A stretch of 64,000 nt of DNA from Ctenosaura bakeri (taxonomy: Eukaryota > Chordata > Lepidosauria > Squamata > Iguanidae), in contig CAOLHI010001478.1 in the NCBI GenBank assembly GCA_948474755.1, forward strand, positions 496,001-560,000, written 5' to 3'. Both the position numbers and the translations under genes were made by a program. The notes beneath the pieces were generated by a model. It was not told the origin of the DNA and did no database searches. It saw nothing but the letters and a program-made list of their open reading frames with translations. Positions within the stretch are counted from its first letter, which is position 1; every line of letters begins with the position of its first letter. Shown in pieces: positions 23,082-32,665 of the stretch.

Positions 23082-23950
23082 TGTTACCCTGTATGTTGGG
23101 GGTCCCGGGAGGGGCACCCAAATAACCAAATAAAAACACAAGTTGGGGGAATTTAGCTTGAGCACTCTCTTGGCTACACGAGAGGCAGGGTAACTTTTGC
23201 AAGGATCTTTTAATCCAGTGTCTACAACATCAGGTCAGAGAGCGGCTAGACAAGGTTTTCAAAGTAACAAACAATATTTTATTAAAGACAAGAAACACAC
23301 AAGACAAGACAGAAATTAACTAACTGAGGAATAGAAACGGAGAGCTTTTCGGGAAGGGCAATACGACACCTGGTCTCGTAGTCCTGGAGAGAAGCAGAGT
23401 TCTGGGGAAGAAAGCTCAATGGAGTTCGCTGAGGGGAGTTCCTTCAGACTACCGGCAGCAAGGCGGGATGGAAGTCCAAAGTAGTCCAAAGACGTCCCAA
23501 AAGTGGGGACCTTTTATAGAGTGGATTTTACCTACGGGCTATGTCATGCTCGGTGAGAACAAAGGAAATTTGGAGTTGGACAAAGGAGTTGGAAAAGGTC
23601 AAGTTTTGCATGATGGGTTTAGCTCTTAAGACAATAGCGTGGCCAGTTCGTTAATGGCCCGACATAGAGAAATGGCTTGGCTCCTGGCTGAGTGGCTTTG
23701 TGTGTGCACGCCGAGCAGAGCCGGTTTGCAGGGAGGTTTTTCCCTAAAGAAACGAAGAGGCTTAAATTGCCTACCTGAATGGGGTTTTGGAATGTATAAC
23801 CATTAATGGCTGTGCCTGTACGTGCTTGTCCAAGGGACCTCTGCAAACACGTGGAATAGGATGGCAGAGAAAGGTCAAACCAAGGCCAAATTATTTGATA
23901 TCAAAAGGATATCTAGTGCTCTCACCCAACATATCATAACTGTGATAACA
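23082..23950 (-). mobile_element. Solo LTR of an LTR retroelement, copy 1
   Basis: On the minus strand it reads TGTTATCACAGTTATG.. to ..CAGGGTAACA, with TGTTA/TAACA inverted ends. It holds a TATA box (complement of CTTTTATAG at about 23512-23520) and a downstream AATAAA (complement of TTTATT at 23278-23283), in the order expected for U3-R-U5. The 869-bp block aligns end to end by eye with 42963-43809. Flanks AGGG and AGAG could be a decayed 4-bp duplication. No internal coding region, so this is a recombination remnant. Virus-like (ERV) or Gypsy origin cannot be separated from the LTR alone. Confidence 0.75.
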
Positions 23951-24140
23951 AGAGAATAAGAGGATCAATAAAGGAGCAGATTGAGAGAAATCCAGCAAAG
24001 TTCAATGAAACAAGTTAGTCATGAGTAATTTAAGTTGTATGCATTTTATCATGGAATACATGTTTGGAATTGATTTCTGAGCTAAGAACTATATCACAGA
24101 ATCCAGAGGATGTATGTGTTTGGTCATTCATTTTAATATG

Positions 24141-24704
24141 GGCCCTTTCTGCACGAGGCGAGGGAATCACTCCATGCCGTTACCTACCGCTTCTTCTGGG
24201 GTCCAAAGCAATGCGGACTGTCCCTGAAGCCCTTCTGCAGGGCTCCTCCTAGGTCCAGGGCAAACCAGAGCAGTGTAGATCCGCACTGCTCCAGCTTCCA
24301 AAATAGTGGCTTCCAGCTTCCAAAATGGCGGCTTCCGGCTTCCAAAATGGCGGCTTCCGGCTTCCAAAATGGTGGCTTCCGGCTTCCAAAATGGTTGTGG
24401 GTCCCGACCAACTGCTGTAGTTCGCCACTCCTAAAGCCCATCCTCCACAGATCTCAGGCTCGCATTGGTGCGAGCCTGCGAATCTGCACAAGGAAGCAGG
24501 AACGCAATGGCGCGTTCCAGGAAAATAAAGACCTGTTTTTTCCGGTCTTTCAAAAACATGCTGGAGGACCACTTGGGGTCGTCTTGGAGCAGACTGAGGT
24601 GTGGATCTCCAGTAAGTAGTCTGCTCCTAGTCCGCTCCGAGGTGCAGACAACCTCCCTGCAAGGACGCACTGTCCCGTTCTAATTGCCTGGTGCAGAAAG
24701 GGCC
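24141..24704. mobile_element. GC-rich Harbinger-like element with a 22-bp repeat array, copy 3
   Basis: Terminal inverted repeats GGCCCTTTCTGCAC and GTGCAGAAAGGGCC bound 564 bp of CpG-rich sequence. The flanking triplets ATG and ATA differ by one base. The core holds a 22-bp tandem array, a palindrome (ACCTGTTTTTTCCGGTCTTT) and a TGCTCC-rich 3' part resembling the 1716 and 31901 copies. Minus-strand frames of up to 107 codons read through the array in all three registers because 22 is not a multiple of 3, so they are not evidence for a gene. Confidence 0.75.
24297..24402. repeat. 22-bp minisatellite with YY1-like motifs
   Basis: About five units of CTTCCAAAATGGCGGCTTCC plus GG. The AAAATGGCGGC core matches the known YY1 consensus (AAnATGGCGGC). 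Two units are intact; the first has ATAGTGG and the last two ATGGTGG/ATGGTTG. It lies inside the MITE at 24141-24704. Confidence 0.8.
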
Positions 24705-25019
24705 ATAGTTTGTTAAAGTTGCCAAGTCACTATTGTAAAGTGTACATGCTGGATAAATTCTGTGAAGGTAACTAATCTGATAGAAGTTTTCACTCTTAGA
24801 CATCAGTTGGTCACGTACTGCCTCCTGTTAGATAAATTATCCCCCAGTCCTTGCTAAACAATCCATTTCCCAGTCTCTTGATATAGTAGGGAACAAAATA
24901 TACCATGTAGCCTTTACAGTGTCAACTTTTTTTTTTCCTCCAAAGAATTTCCCTAGGCTCAGGAGATACATCTAGAAGAGATGCAAGCATCTCGGAGGTT
25001 AGCACATTGTGAAGTAATG
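24705..25019. other. Unique non-coding DNA
   Basis: No gene or repeat recognised; T-run near 24930. Confidence 0.5.
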
Positions 25020-25022
25020 TTA

Positions 25023-25129
25023 GGCCATTTCCGCACTACACTGTTATAGTGCTATTATTCCACTTTCAACATCCTGTGGATGTTGAAAGTGGAATAATAG
25101 CACTATAACAGTGTTGTGCAGAAATGACT
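25023..25129. mobile_element. Harbinger-like hairpin MITE, complete
   Basis: Nearly perfect foldback of 107 bp. GGCCATTTCCGCACTACACT pairs with the right arm ending GTGTTGTGCAGAAATGACT, and CCACTTTCAACATCC pairs with GGATGTTGAAAGTGG at the centre. It is flanked by an exact 3-bp duplication TTA (25020-25022 and 25130-25132). It lacks the central spacer of longer family members. Confidence 0.85.
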
Positions 25130-25132
25130 TTA

Positions 25133-25833
25133 GTTTTCCCTTCATAGCACACTGACTCTATATTCTTAGAGAACAAATAGCGATGCCTGAGAAATTTGAT
25201 TTTTATGAATTCCAGTAGGAACAGATTTGATCTGCACTTCCTAGTCTGGGGATGCTGATGGATCTGAATAAAGTTATCATATGATAACATGAGCTTTGAG
25301 CTTTTTTTTTTTTTTTTAATTCTATGATGCAGTTCTTGGTAGACCTGCTTAAGTCAATGATACAACTATTTTATTTTGCATAGCTGCAGCTGGATTCCAC
25401 CCTTAAGAAAAATGCATACTTAGTTTCTGTGTTACTTTAAATGATTTTTGGTGTGTAAATTTACTAATATGGAAATGTAACAGAATGGATTTAGAAATGA
25501 ACTGATGCAGAAATGGCATGGACTAGAAATTGCTTGTTACTTCCCTAGAAATTAAGCAGCCATTCAATTGTACAACATGTACAGTATTACAGCTAATGAT
25601 TAAGAAACAATAGAAATGTTCACATATCTGTGTCTATGTACTGTGTAAGTGAGGGAATATAAGGGATGTATGTTTCAGAGTTGAGTGAGGAATGGGTCTC
25701 ATAATATGGTGTGACATCCCTCACTCTCTTCCACATTGTTAATCCAGTCACTCTTCTGGGCAAGAGGCACCTGTTTTTTATTTTTGAGGGAAAATGTTCT
25801 TGGTGTTGAATTTCATCAAGTTTCTTCTTTATC
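25133..25833. other. Unique non-coding DNA
   Basis: Contains a T-run near 25301-25317. No gene recognised. Confidence 0.5.
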
Positions 25834-25837
25834 ATGG

Positions 25838-26539
25838 TGTGATAATGGGGCTTCCCATTATCTTGACTTAGCTAAAGGGGGAAACTTCCCTCTTCAGGTA
25901 AACCAAGGGTTAACAAGGTGTTGGGATTAGATTACATCATAGGTCATGTGGGTCAGCATCATAGGTCATGTGGGTCAGCATCATAGGTCACAGGGTGAGA
26001 CTTGACCAATCAAAAAGGAAAGAGGTGAGCATCTTCAAGATGTTTCCAGATGCTTCCAAGGAGAAGTTATAAAACTTCTTGAGAGGCCATGTGGCCGAGA
26101 GAGATATCAAAGGAACAACAAAGGAACTGCCAGTAGCAGGCTGCAGGCCTCCCCTCCCCTCCCCTCCCCTCCTGGCCCCTTCCTTTTACAACATCTAAGC
26201 CTGAGAGCCATCTGTGAGTACTAGACTAAAGTAGTTAGTCGTGTTAGGGACTTTTCTGTTATTTTGGAGGCTGACTGATCTAAATAATGTATCTGTGCTT
26301 TATATCTGTTCTTTTGTAACTACTTGTAACTAAGCGTGCCTGGGAGGAGGGAGCTTCCCATGTGTGGTAATTTGCCTTGTTTATTTGCCTACCTTTAATA
26401 AATACTTTCTGTAAAAGACCCTGTTTCTCTCCTTCCCACGCCAAAGCTAGGTAGACTGGGGGAAAAGGAAGATCCTTAAGCTTAGGGATGTACATGGTTG
26501 GACAGAGTCCCATTGTACTGTCCAGATAATCAGAATTCA
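25838..26539 (+). mobile_element. Solo LTR with U3 promoter signals
   Basis: Begins TGTGATAATGGGG and ends CAGAATTCA, flanked by an exact 4-bp duplication ATGG (25834-25837 and 26540-26543). In order it has a 22-bp tandem repeat (25935-25991), CCAAT (26006-26010), TATA box TTATAAAA (26067-26074), a (CCCCT)n run near 26149-26172, and AATAAA (26397-26402). This is a typical U3-R-U5 arrangement of 702 bp. No internal retroelement sequence is attached, so it is a solo LTR. The superfamily (ERV or Gypsy) cannot be decided from the LTR. Confidence 0.8.
25935..25991 (+). promoter_or_regulatory. Tandem AGGTCA-type direct repeats in U3
   Basis: Two full 22-bp units and a partial third. Each full unit contains AGGTCA, a TGT spacer and GGGTCA, a DR3 layout of nuclear-receptor half sites (25941-25955 and 25963-25977). 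A third AGGTCA is at 25985-25990. DR3 is classically bound by VDR/RXR; function here is inference. Confidence 0.55.
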
Positions 26540-26543
26540 ATGG

Positions 26544-27369
26544 GTGGTGGCAGCAAAGATGAATTAACAGCTAAAATTCATAAGAGGCTGGAATATACAT
26601 CATAACAGGCTGGAATATACATCCCAGCAGCACATGGGGACTTTCCAGCTTCACACATGGCTGAGAGCTCCTCTGGCCTACTTCAAAAATCTCACTCTCT
26701 TTTCACAGAAGAACATGAGCAGCATATATGGGAAATAAAAAATAAGGTTTGCTTTCTGAGAGCTACTGAAAGAACGGTGAGAAAAAGGACTTACCTATGC
26801 TAGACTTAGAGTGTTTTCAAGAAAGGAAGTTCCCCACCTTTACCATGGTATCTTCCCTTAACAAAAATCTGAGAATAAATTAACTGTGGAATTTTTCATG
26901 CTACTTTAATAATGTTAATATTTATTCTGTCTTGGGAATGTCCTGATGATGTAAGAAGTGTATTCTGGACTGACATATGCACATGTAAAACAGATAAATG
27001 GAAAAAAACTTCGGTCTTTAAAGGGCTTTACTTTTTCAGAGCTCTAAAAACCTTGGTCATTCTTTTTAACTGTATTTATCAGAAGGGAGTGATAAGATAG
27101 TGGAATTAGTGCCCACAATACTTGGGATGCTGGGGCAAGACTATTTCAGTCTGTAAATGATGAGAAGCAACCCAGTTCTTGCTATGGAAATGTTACTGGT
27201 ATTTAAAAAAGCATAACATTACCCACTTCTAAGTTTTTAAAACAACTTGTGATATCTGTGAAAATTATTTAATAAAGCAGGAAAGACATGCATATGCTCA
27301 CAATGCATATATTTATTGCTGAGCTGTTTCATTAGACGAGTAATATTTCCAGTAAGTGAGCATTACTCT
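26544..27369. other. Unique non-coding DNA
   Basis: Has a 17-bp direct repeat AGGCTGGAATATACATC (26585-26601 and 26607-26623, period 22). Otherwise no gene or repeat recognised. Confidence 0.5.
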
Positions 27370-27377
27370 ATTTATTG

Positions 27378-27808
27378 CAGGAGTAGGCAAATCTCAGAGG
27401 ATAGAGGAAGCATATTTGCCCACCAGGAGACCTTGGAGGTCTGTGCCACTGCATGCCCTGAAAAAATAAAGAAAAGATAAGAATAAAAATAATAAAAATA
27501 AAAATCTATATTTGTTTGCCTTCACATGCCCTAAAGGGTATGAGGGCATTTTGGCTACATTTGAAGATCCCCTGAGCCCTGTGTATTTCCAATTTAAAAA
27601 AAAATCTCTGCCAGGTCTTAAATGGTGTGTGCGTGTGCGTGCGTGTGTGTGTGTGAGGGGGTCAAAATGTAGTAAAACTGTCACCTATACTCTCTAGAAG
27701 GGACATTGGAGGGACATTTGAATGTTTTTGACTCTGGCAGGGCTGTGGAGCCACAAAATGTTCCTGAGGTCTGCCTGTGTTCCATAGCCTGCATTTTGCT
27801 CACTCCTG
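27378..27808. mobile_element. hAT-like non-autonomous element with 8-bp target duplication
   Basis: Ends CAGGAGTAGGCAAATCTCAG and TGCATTTTGCTCACTCCTG form hAT-type inverted termini. The flanks ATTTATTG (27370-27377) and GTTTGTTG (27809-27816) match at 6 of 8 positions with two A/G transitions. The interior is non-coding with an (AAATA)n-like patch near 27480-27510 and a (GT)n run at 27627-27654. Confidence 0.65.
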
Positions 27809-27816
27809 GTTTGTTG

Positions 27817-28254
27817 CTTTGTTAGGATTCTGTATTTTGCAGGAGTGACTGGTGGCTTTCATGCTAGTAGGACAGCAAGTTTGCTTTAGGTTTTAGTCAT
27901 AATTTTAAAGGATCTGTCAGATCCTTTCTCCACAATAAGTCCTGCACTTTCAATAGCTCCTTTTACCGGAGTGGATTCACCACCTGTACTGATGTTGAAG
28001 CCACCAGCTATCATTGGCATGCCTTGATATTGATATTCCTTCCTTATTATAAGAAAAATGTCAGAATTAATAGAGTTGGGGAATCATGCTCCAATGAACT
28101 GGAGGGTCAAATTCCCCACCCACAAATGTCCAATATTGACTTAATAAATCACAAATTTTGAGATTAAGTGACAAGACAGATTAATTTTGAAACTAATCCA
28201 TGCCTGTTCAGTTTCAATGTTTTGTATTGTACTGTACTGTATTGTACGTGTTTG
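27817..28254. other. Unique non-coding DNA
   Basis: No gene or repeat family recognised. Confidence 0.5.
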
Positions 28255-28400
28255 TTTATACCTCACTTTTAGCTCAAGCTGGAACTCCAAGCTGCTTATA
28301 GAATGAAAGGGAATTCAAGCAAAAAGAAATATAGACAAAAACACACAAAAAGTTATTTTCAAAGTGCAATGAAATTATCTACAGAATTAAAAATCACTGA
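28255..28400 (-). mobile_element. L2-like LINE tail fragment
   Basis: TTGTTTATACCTCACTTTTAGCTC, CAAGCTGCTTATAGAATG and an A-rich stretch are the complement of an L2-like 3' end. Confidence 0.4.
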
Positions 28401-28709
28401 GAACATATCCGTCAAAAAGCAAAAGGTAAAAGTGGTGCAGCAGGTATCTAATTTTCTCCCAAGATAATGTGATTGCCCCCCACCTCCCTGCATCTCTGCT
28501 ATATACAACCAAGATACTTGCTCCCTGAGACCTGTCATCTCTCCCTCTGATGCTCAAAATAATGTTCCAAGAGGCAGATGTTAAAATGGAAGAAGCCCTC
28601 CTGCTTTCTCCCAAACAGAGGAACTTTCTCTTGTGCTTCTCCAAAAGATTAACCCCTTTGACAGCAGTCACACTCACACAGGAACTCTGTTTTTATTACC
28701 TGAATCCTA

Positions 28710-28817
28710 GGCCATTTCTGCACTAGAGTGTTATAGCGCTAAACTGCAAACCCCAGGATTCCATAGGATGTTGAAAGTGGAATAATAGCACTATAACACT
28801 CTAGCGCGGAAATGGCT
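28710..28817. mobile_element. Harbinger-like MITE with 3-bp target duplication
   Basis: GCCATTTCTGCACTAGAGTG at the left and CACTCTAGCGCGGAAATGGC at the right form the terminal stem. Exact CTA duplications flank it (28707-28709 and 28818-28820). The left inner arm is deleted: after TATAGCGCT it joins AAACTGCAAACCCCAGG. Confidence 0.85.
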
Positions 28818-30008
28818 CTAGAGTTGCTACAACTGGCAGAACTGGCTGAAGAGGTTGACTCATTGAGTCATTGTTAACAGCCCTGGGTCTGCAAGGAGAG
28901 CAGTGCTGCTGCAAAGAAGTCTCACAGGTAGAGCAAGAGGGGCAATTGCAACAGCAGCTGAATGGAGCACTAGCTTTCTGTTGACTTTCCTGGGGAAGTA
29001 CCTGGGGAGCTCCCTCTCTTTGCAGAGTGTACTGGGATCAAGGCATATTTCCTCATCTTGCCTTCCAACATCTCTTCCCTAAATACATTTGCTTGTCGTG
29101 CCACTCCGCATACATGGCTCTTGAGAAGCCTCCTGCAGCTCCCAGCTCCTCACCATTTGAACCTTATACCCTGTACTGTTGCTTCCCTCTTAAATCTTAT
29201 AATAAAGTCTCCTTCTCTACAGGCCAGCTCCCATTCTCTGTCTTTCCTCATTGGCTTTAATTATGACTAAACTACAAGCATTAAGCTTCACTTGATTGTA
29301 CTTTTTTTTTATTGGATAGGCATCCTGCATTTCCTCCAGCATACTTTCTGCAGCATTGTGTCCTAACAATGACCCTGTGGGGTGAGTTAGGCTGGCCTGT
29401 TGGGCTTCATGGATTAGTGAGGAATTGACACAGAGTACTTGTGAGCCCTAGCTGATGGGCTATACTTAAATGTCTATACCATATAGGCTCTGGAATTCAT
29501 TTTACTTCATTGTGCAACACTCACTGTAGTTCTTGACCACTGTGCTGCTAATTTAGAGTAAATAGTGACACAAGTTGGAGATGCAGAATCAGCCATTGTT
29601 AAATCTGACTCTTTCCTCCTAGAGCATAGCATTTGCAGGGGAGGGAGCAGAAGTCTTATGTAGATCAGTAGGTCTTCAGTGTCACATACACTGAAGTCTG
29701 TTCTACTAAGGTCATATCAAGTGAAATTCAGTGGTGTCTGGTAGCTTTCATTTCAGTGGGGCTGTGAAACTGCTCTGGGTTTTAGCAGGCATTTTAATGG
29801 AGATATCAAAAGATGCTAAATCCAAAGTTCAGCACCTTGGGTTGCTCCTGTAAAGTTGAGGCTAAAACATGAAACACATTGACTGCTTGCTCCACTGACA
29901 TGGAATCCATCAGCCACCATTGGAAGTCTTAATAAGCAGAGTCGCATCGAGTCAAGTACAGAGAAAGTTCTTGATTGGGCCAGATACATCCAGATTTGAG
30001 CAGATCTT
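28818..30008. other. Unique non-coding DNA
   Basis: No gene recognised. Around 29010-29250 a TATAATAAAGTCTCC run followed by a pyrimidine-rich stretch resembles an R-U5 region, but no TG..CA ends or target duplication could be fixed, so no LTR is called. Confidence 0.45.
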
Positions 30009-30406
30009 GGCCCTTTTTGCACCTTATTTGTTCCCAGCAGTGCCCTGTGAGGATCCTGGCAGTGGCTGTGCTAGGAGGGGAGAGTGACAGGAGCGCTTCC
30101 CTCCACACTGGCTGCTTCCGGGATACAGGAAGTGCAATGGCCCCACCTCTTCCTGCCTAACTGCCCCACCAGGTACTGTCCCAGCCTGTTCAGGGGCAGA
30201 AAGCACAGCCATTGTACTTCCAGACCCTCCACACACCAGGTAAGTGCGGGATGGCAGTGCAATCACGGGTCATTGATTTAACCCTGATCACACTGCCTGG
30301 GAAGGGGAGAAGGACAGGACTGTGATGACATCATACGTAACTATTGTTGCAGTCCTGTCCTTTTCCCATCTTTATGGCAGGATGACAATGTCCTGTGAAA
30401 AGGGCC
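30009..30406. mobile_element. GC-rich Harbinger-like element, copy 7
   Basis: Ends GGCCCTTTTTGCAC and GTCCTGTGAAAAGGGCC. The core shares CACTGGCTGCTTCCGGGAT, GGAAGTGCAATGGCC and CCTCTTCCTGCC with 52184-52405 and has the same module as 35824-36225. It contains an internal stem around ACAGGACTGTGATGAC and GTTGCAGTCCTGTCC. No exact target duplication. Several overlapping frames of 60-80 codons on both strands reflect the stop-poor core. Confidence 0.65.
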
Positions 30407-30763
30407 ATAATTAGGACCACAGAATCTTCCCAGTGGATTCTTCATGGTTGCAGCTCTCCTTCTTTTGTAGTTGATGGGGTGAGCAGGAATTGTCTCAGCA
30501 AAAGCTGAAACCATCTGAACACAAGACATGTTCTGCAGTTGACTTTGCCCAGGAGAAGCAGGCTGAGCTCTTTAAAGGACCCTTTTATGTTCCTGTAACC
30601 ACAGGCTCTGGGAAAAGAGATGAAGTATACCATTGGAGACTTGTTTTGGAAGTCAAAGAAAGGCAGAAACGCTGTGATCTCAAGCTGGGAAAAGGTGTTA
30701 AAGATAGCCTATGAATGGGGTGACCTGCATATCTTCTGCAATTAAGTTTTTTTCTTTTCTTTT
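30407..30763. other. Unique DNA with an unassigned 74-codon frame
   Basis: A plus frame at 30490-30714 gives a charged, soluble-looking 74-residue peptide rich in Lys and Glu. I recognise no domain, and there is no promoter or splice support. It probably arose by chance. Confidence 0.4.
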
Positions 30764-30964
30764 TGCTGCCCAACCCACAAAATAACGAGATCGCAGACAG
30801 AGCTTGGGTTGAACTAGGGCAATTTATTAATATGCCTAATTAACATAAAGGGGTGGATCCGAAGAGGGGCTGAGAGAGAGGCGGGGCAGCCCTAAATACT
30901 ATGCTCGGCCCCGCCTCCTCCCGTCGGCTCCCGCAAAACGATCTCGTCTCGCGGGAGGGCAGCA
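30764..30964 (-). mobile_element. Short LTR-like or TIR element
   Basis: The 201-bp block has exact 8-bp inverted ends TGCTGCCC and GGGCAGCA. Read on the minus strand it has a CpG-rich part with GC boxes (GAGGCGGGGC), a TATTTAGGG TATA-like site, and then TTAATAAATT, a poly(A)-like signal, in LTR order. No target duplication is evident. It could instead be a short TIR transposon. Confidence 0.45.
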
Positions 30965-31534
30965 AAGGCCATCACCCCCCGCCACCCGTGTTACTCAGGT
31001 GGTGTGGGACAAATTTTCTTTGAAAGACTGTGGGAGGGTGTTTTCAAGTGCATCTCTTGCTATCTTTGTGATGGTACAATTTTTGTTCTGTGTGATGTGG
31101 TGATCATTCCAGTGGCACCATTGATTATTCCAGATGACCTGATAAGATTCCCTGAACTTAACATGTTAACAACCTTATTCTAAGGGTATGTACAGACTGA
31201 ATAACTTTAATTGAACTAGCCAAATCAGTTTCTCTGAGCAGTAATAACTCACTGATATTAAGGCAAGGATGGCCCCTGAAACGCACTGAGGTTGCAAATG
31301 GGGAGTTTTGAATCAGCCAGACTGAATTTATTAAACAATGAGATCATCCAATGGCATCATTTCAGCTCTGGGTCTAACCAATTTAAACCAGTATTTCTTG
31401 AAATGTGTGGCAGCCGTAATTATATTGTTCCCGGTGTTTTCACTCCATACAAATTTGCCTAATATTAAGAGAGGAGAAATGTCTGCACTGTCTTGTAGGT
31501 GCTGTCTTGTGTTTTTGACTGGACTTTTTTTATA
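30965..31534. other. Unique non-coding DNA
   Basis: No gene or repeat family recognised. Confidence 0.5.
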
Positions 31535-31615
31535 ACCCTATTGGGAGATGCCAGGAACTGAATCTGCAGCCTTCTGCATAAAAAGCAGGAGCTTTGTTAT
31601 GCACAGCACTTCTCC
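31535..31615 (-). mobile_element. tRNA-derived SINE fragment
   Basis: GGGAGATGCCAGGAACTGAA, TCTGCAGCCTTCTGCAT and AAAGCAGGAGCTTTGTTATG are the complement of a tRNA-Ala-like head (B box to anticodon region) seen in squamate SINEs. Confidence 0.5.
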
Positions 31616-31900
31616 AGTGTGTGAGGTGAGGAATGAAAACAGACAAGATAATATTTAAGTTTTTCTGCCATACTGTAATTTCTTTTCTACCTCTCTCCCC
31701 TTCTCATCTGCTACTTCAGTTTGTCAGTTGCCTTTTTTGTTTGCATTTTTTTGCAATTATTCCTGTATTGCTTTTCAGCAGATGATGAGTTAGTACTTCT
31801 ACATAATAGAGTGGACAAAAAAAATTACCTTAGCAATTAATTTATTTATTCATCCAGCTGTAATACTCATAGGTTCTTGGATTACAGGAAATTTTGGGGG
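31616..31900. other. Unique non-coding DNA
   Basis: No feature recognised. Confidence 0.5.
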
Positions 31901-32348
31901 TTATAAAATGGTGTAGCGTGACCTCTAACGGAGGTCGTCTACACCATAAAGTGGATTGGGGTGGACTACTTTAGTGTAGTTCCACACCCCAATCCGCGCA
32001 GGAGTGACTGGAAGTGGTGGCTCCGCGTGCTTTTTAAAAACCTCTTTCAAAGAGGTTTTTAAAAAGCATGATCGTGCAGCCCCGTTGCAGAGCCCCGGTG
32101 TAGGTTTGCAGGTGCGCGCAAGAGCGTGCCTGCAGATCTGCTGGGGGTGGGCTTCTGGCTGGTGAGCTTCTCCGGTTGGTAGAGAGCCTCCGCCAGCCGT
32201 AAGCCACCATTTTGGACGCCGCAGTAGCTGCAGGAGTGTGGAGCAGCGAACTTGCGCTGGTCCGCATGACAACGGACTTATCTGGTTGCTGATAAGCTCC
32301 ATTTCTGCGCGTTTTACCCCGTTTCTCCCTCCACATGTGGAAAGGGCC
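31901..32348. mobile_element. GC-rich Harbinger-like element, copy 2
   Basis: Homologous along its length to 1716-2162: GTGACCTC..CGGAGGT, GTGGATTGGGG, the AACCTCTTTCAAAGAGGTTT palindrome, TTCTCCGGTTGGT and GCCACCATTTTGGACGCC. The right terminus CATGTGGAAAGGGCC is intact; the left GGCCCTTTCC terminus is lost. Minus frames of 100-141 codons cover it but resemble no transposase. Confidence 0.75.
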
Positions 32349-32410
32349 AATGTTAATTTGGTGTTCTCTGCAGCTACAACCCCCGCACCCCAGCCCTGAG
32401 GAAATTTAAT

Positions 32411-32665
32411 TTAGAATCATAGAGCTGGGAAAGACCACAAGGGCCATCCAGTCCAATCCCCTGCCATGCAGGAATACACAATCAAAGCACTCCTAATAAA
32501 TGGCCATCCAGCCCCTGTTTAAAAACCTCCAAAGAAGAAGACTCCACCACACTTTGAGGCAGCATATTCCACTGTCAGATAGCCCTTATCATCAGAAATT
32601 TCTTCTTAAGATTTAGGTGGAATCTCTTTTCCTGTAGTTTGAAGCCATTGCTTGATGTCCTAGCA
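32411..32665 (-). mobile_element. CR1 LINE 3' end
   Basis: The plus strand carries AATCATAGAGCTGGGAAAGA, GGCCATCCAGTCCAATCCCC, CATGCAGGAATACACAATC, GACTCCACCACACTTTGAG and GGTGGAATCTCTTTTCCTG. This is the antisense of the last part of CR1 ORF2 and its short 3' UTR. Decayed: the minus translation has stops but still shows a SLEVFKQGLDGHL stretch. Confidence 0.75.

Noticed and set aside
24184..24572. Minus frames with repeated FGSRKPPFW-like units
   Set aside because: Translation of the 22-bp DNA repeat in three registers, not a protein repeat.
28985..29260. LTR with AATAAAGTCTCC poly(A)-like region
   Set aside because: No paired TG..CA ends, target duplication or second copy in the window.
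30490..30714. 74-codon lysine- and glutamate-rich plus frame as a coding exon
   Set aside because: No convincing splice sites at its edges and no familiar motif; only transcript data could revive it.
31925..32350. 141-codon minus-strand frame
   Set aside because: Covers the homologous GC-rich element; its translation does not match that of the first copy in the same register, so there is no sign of coding constraint.
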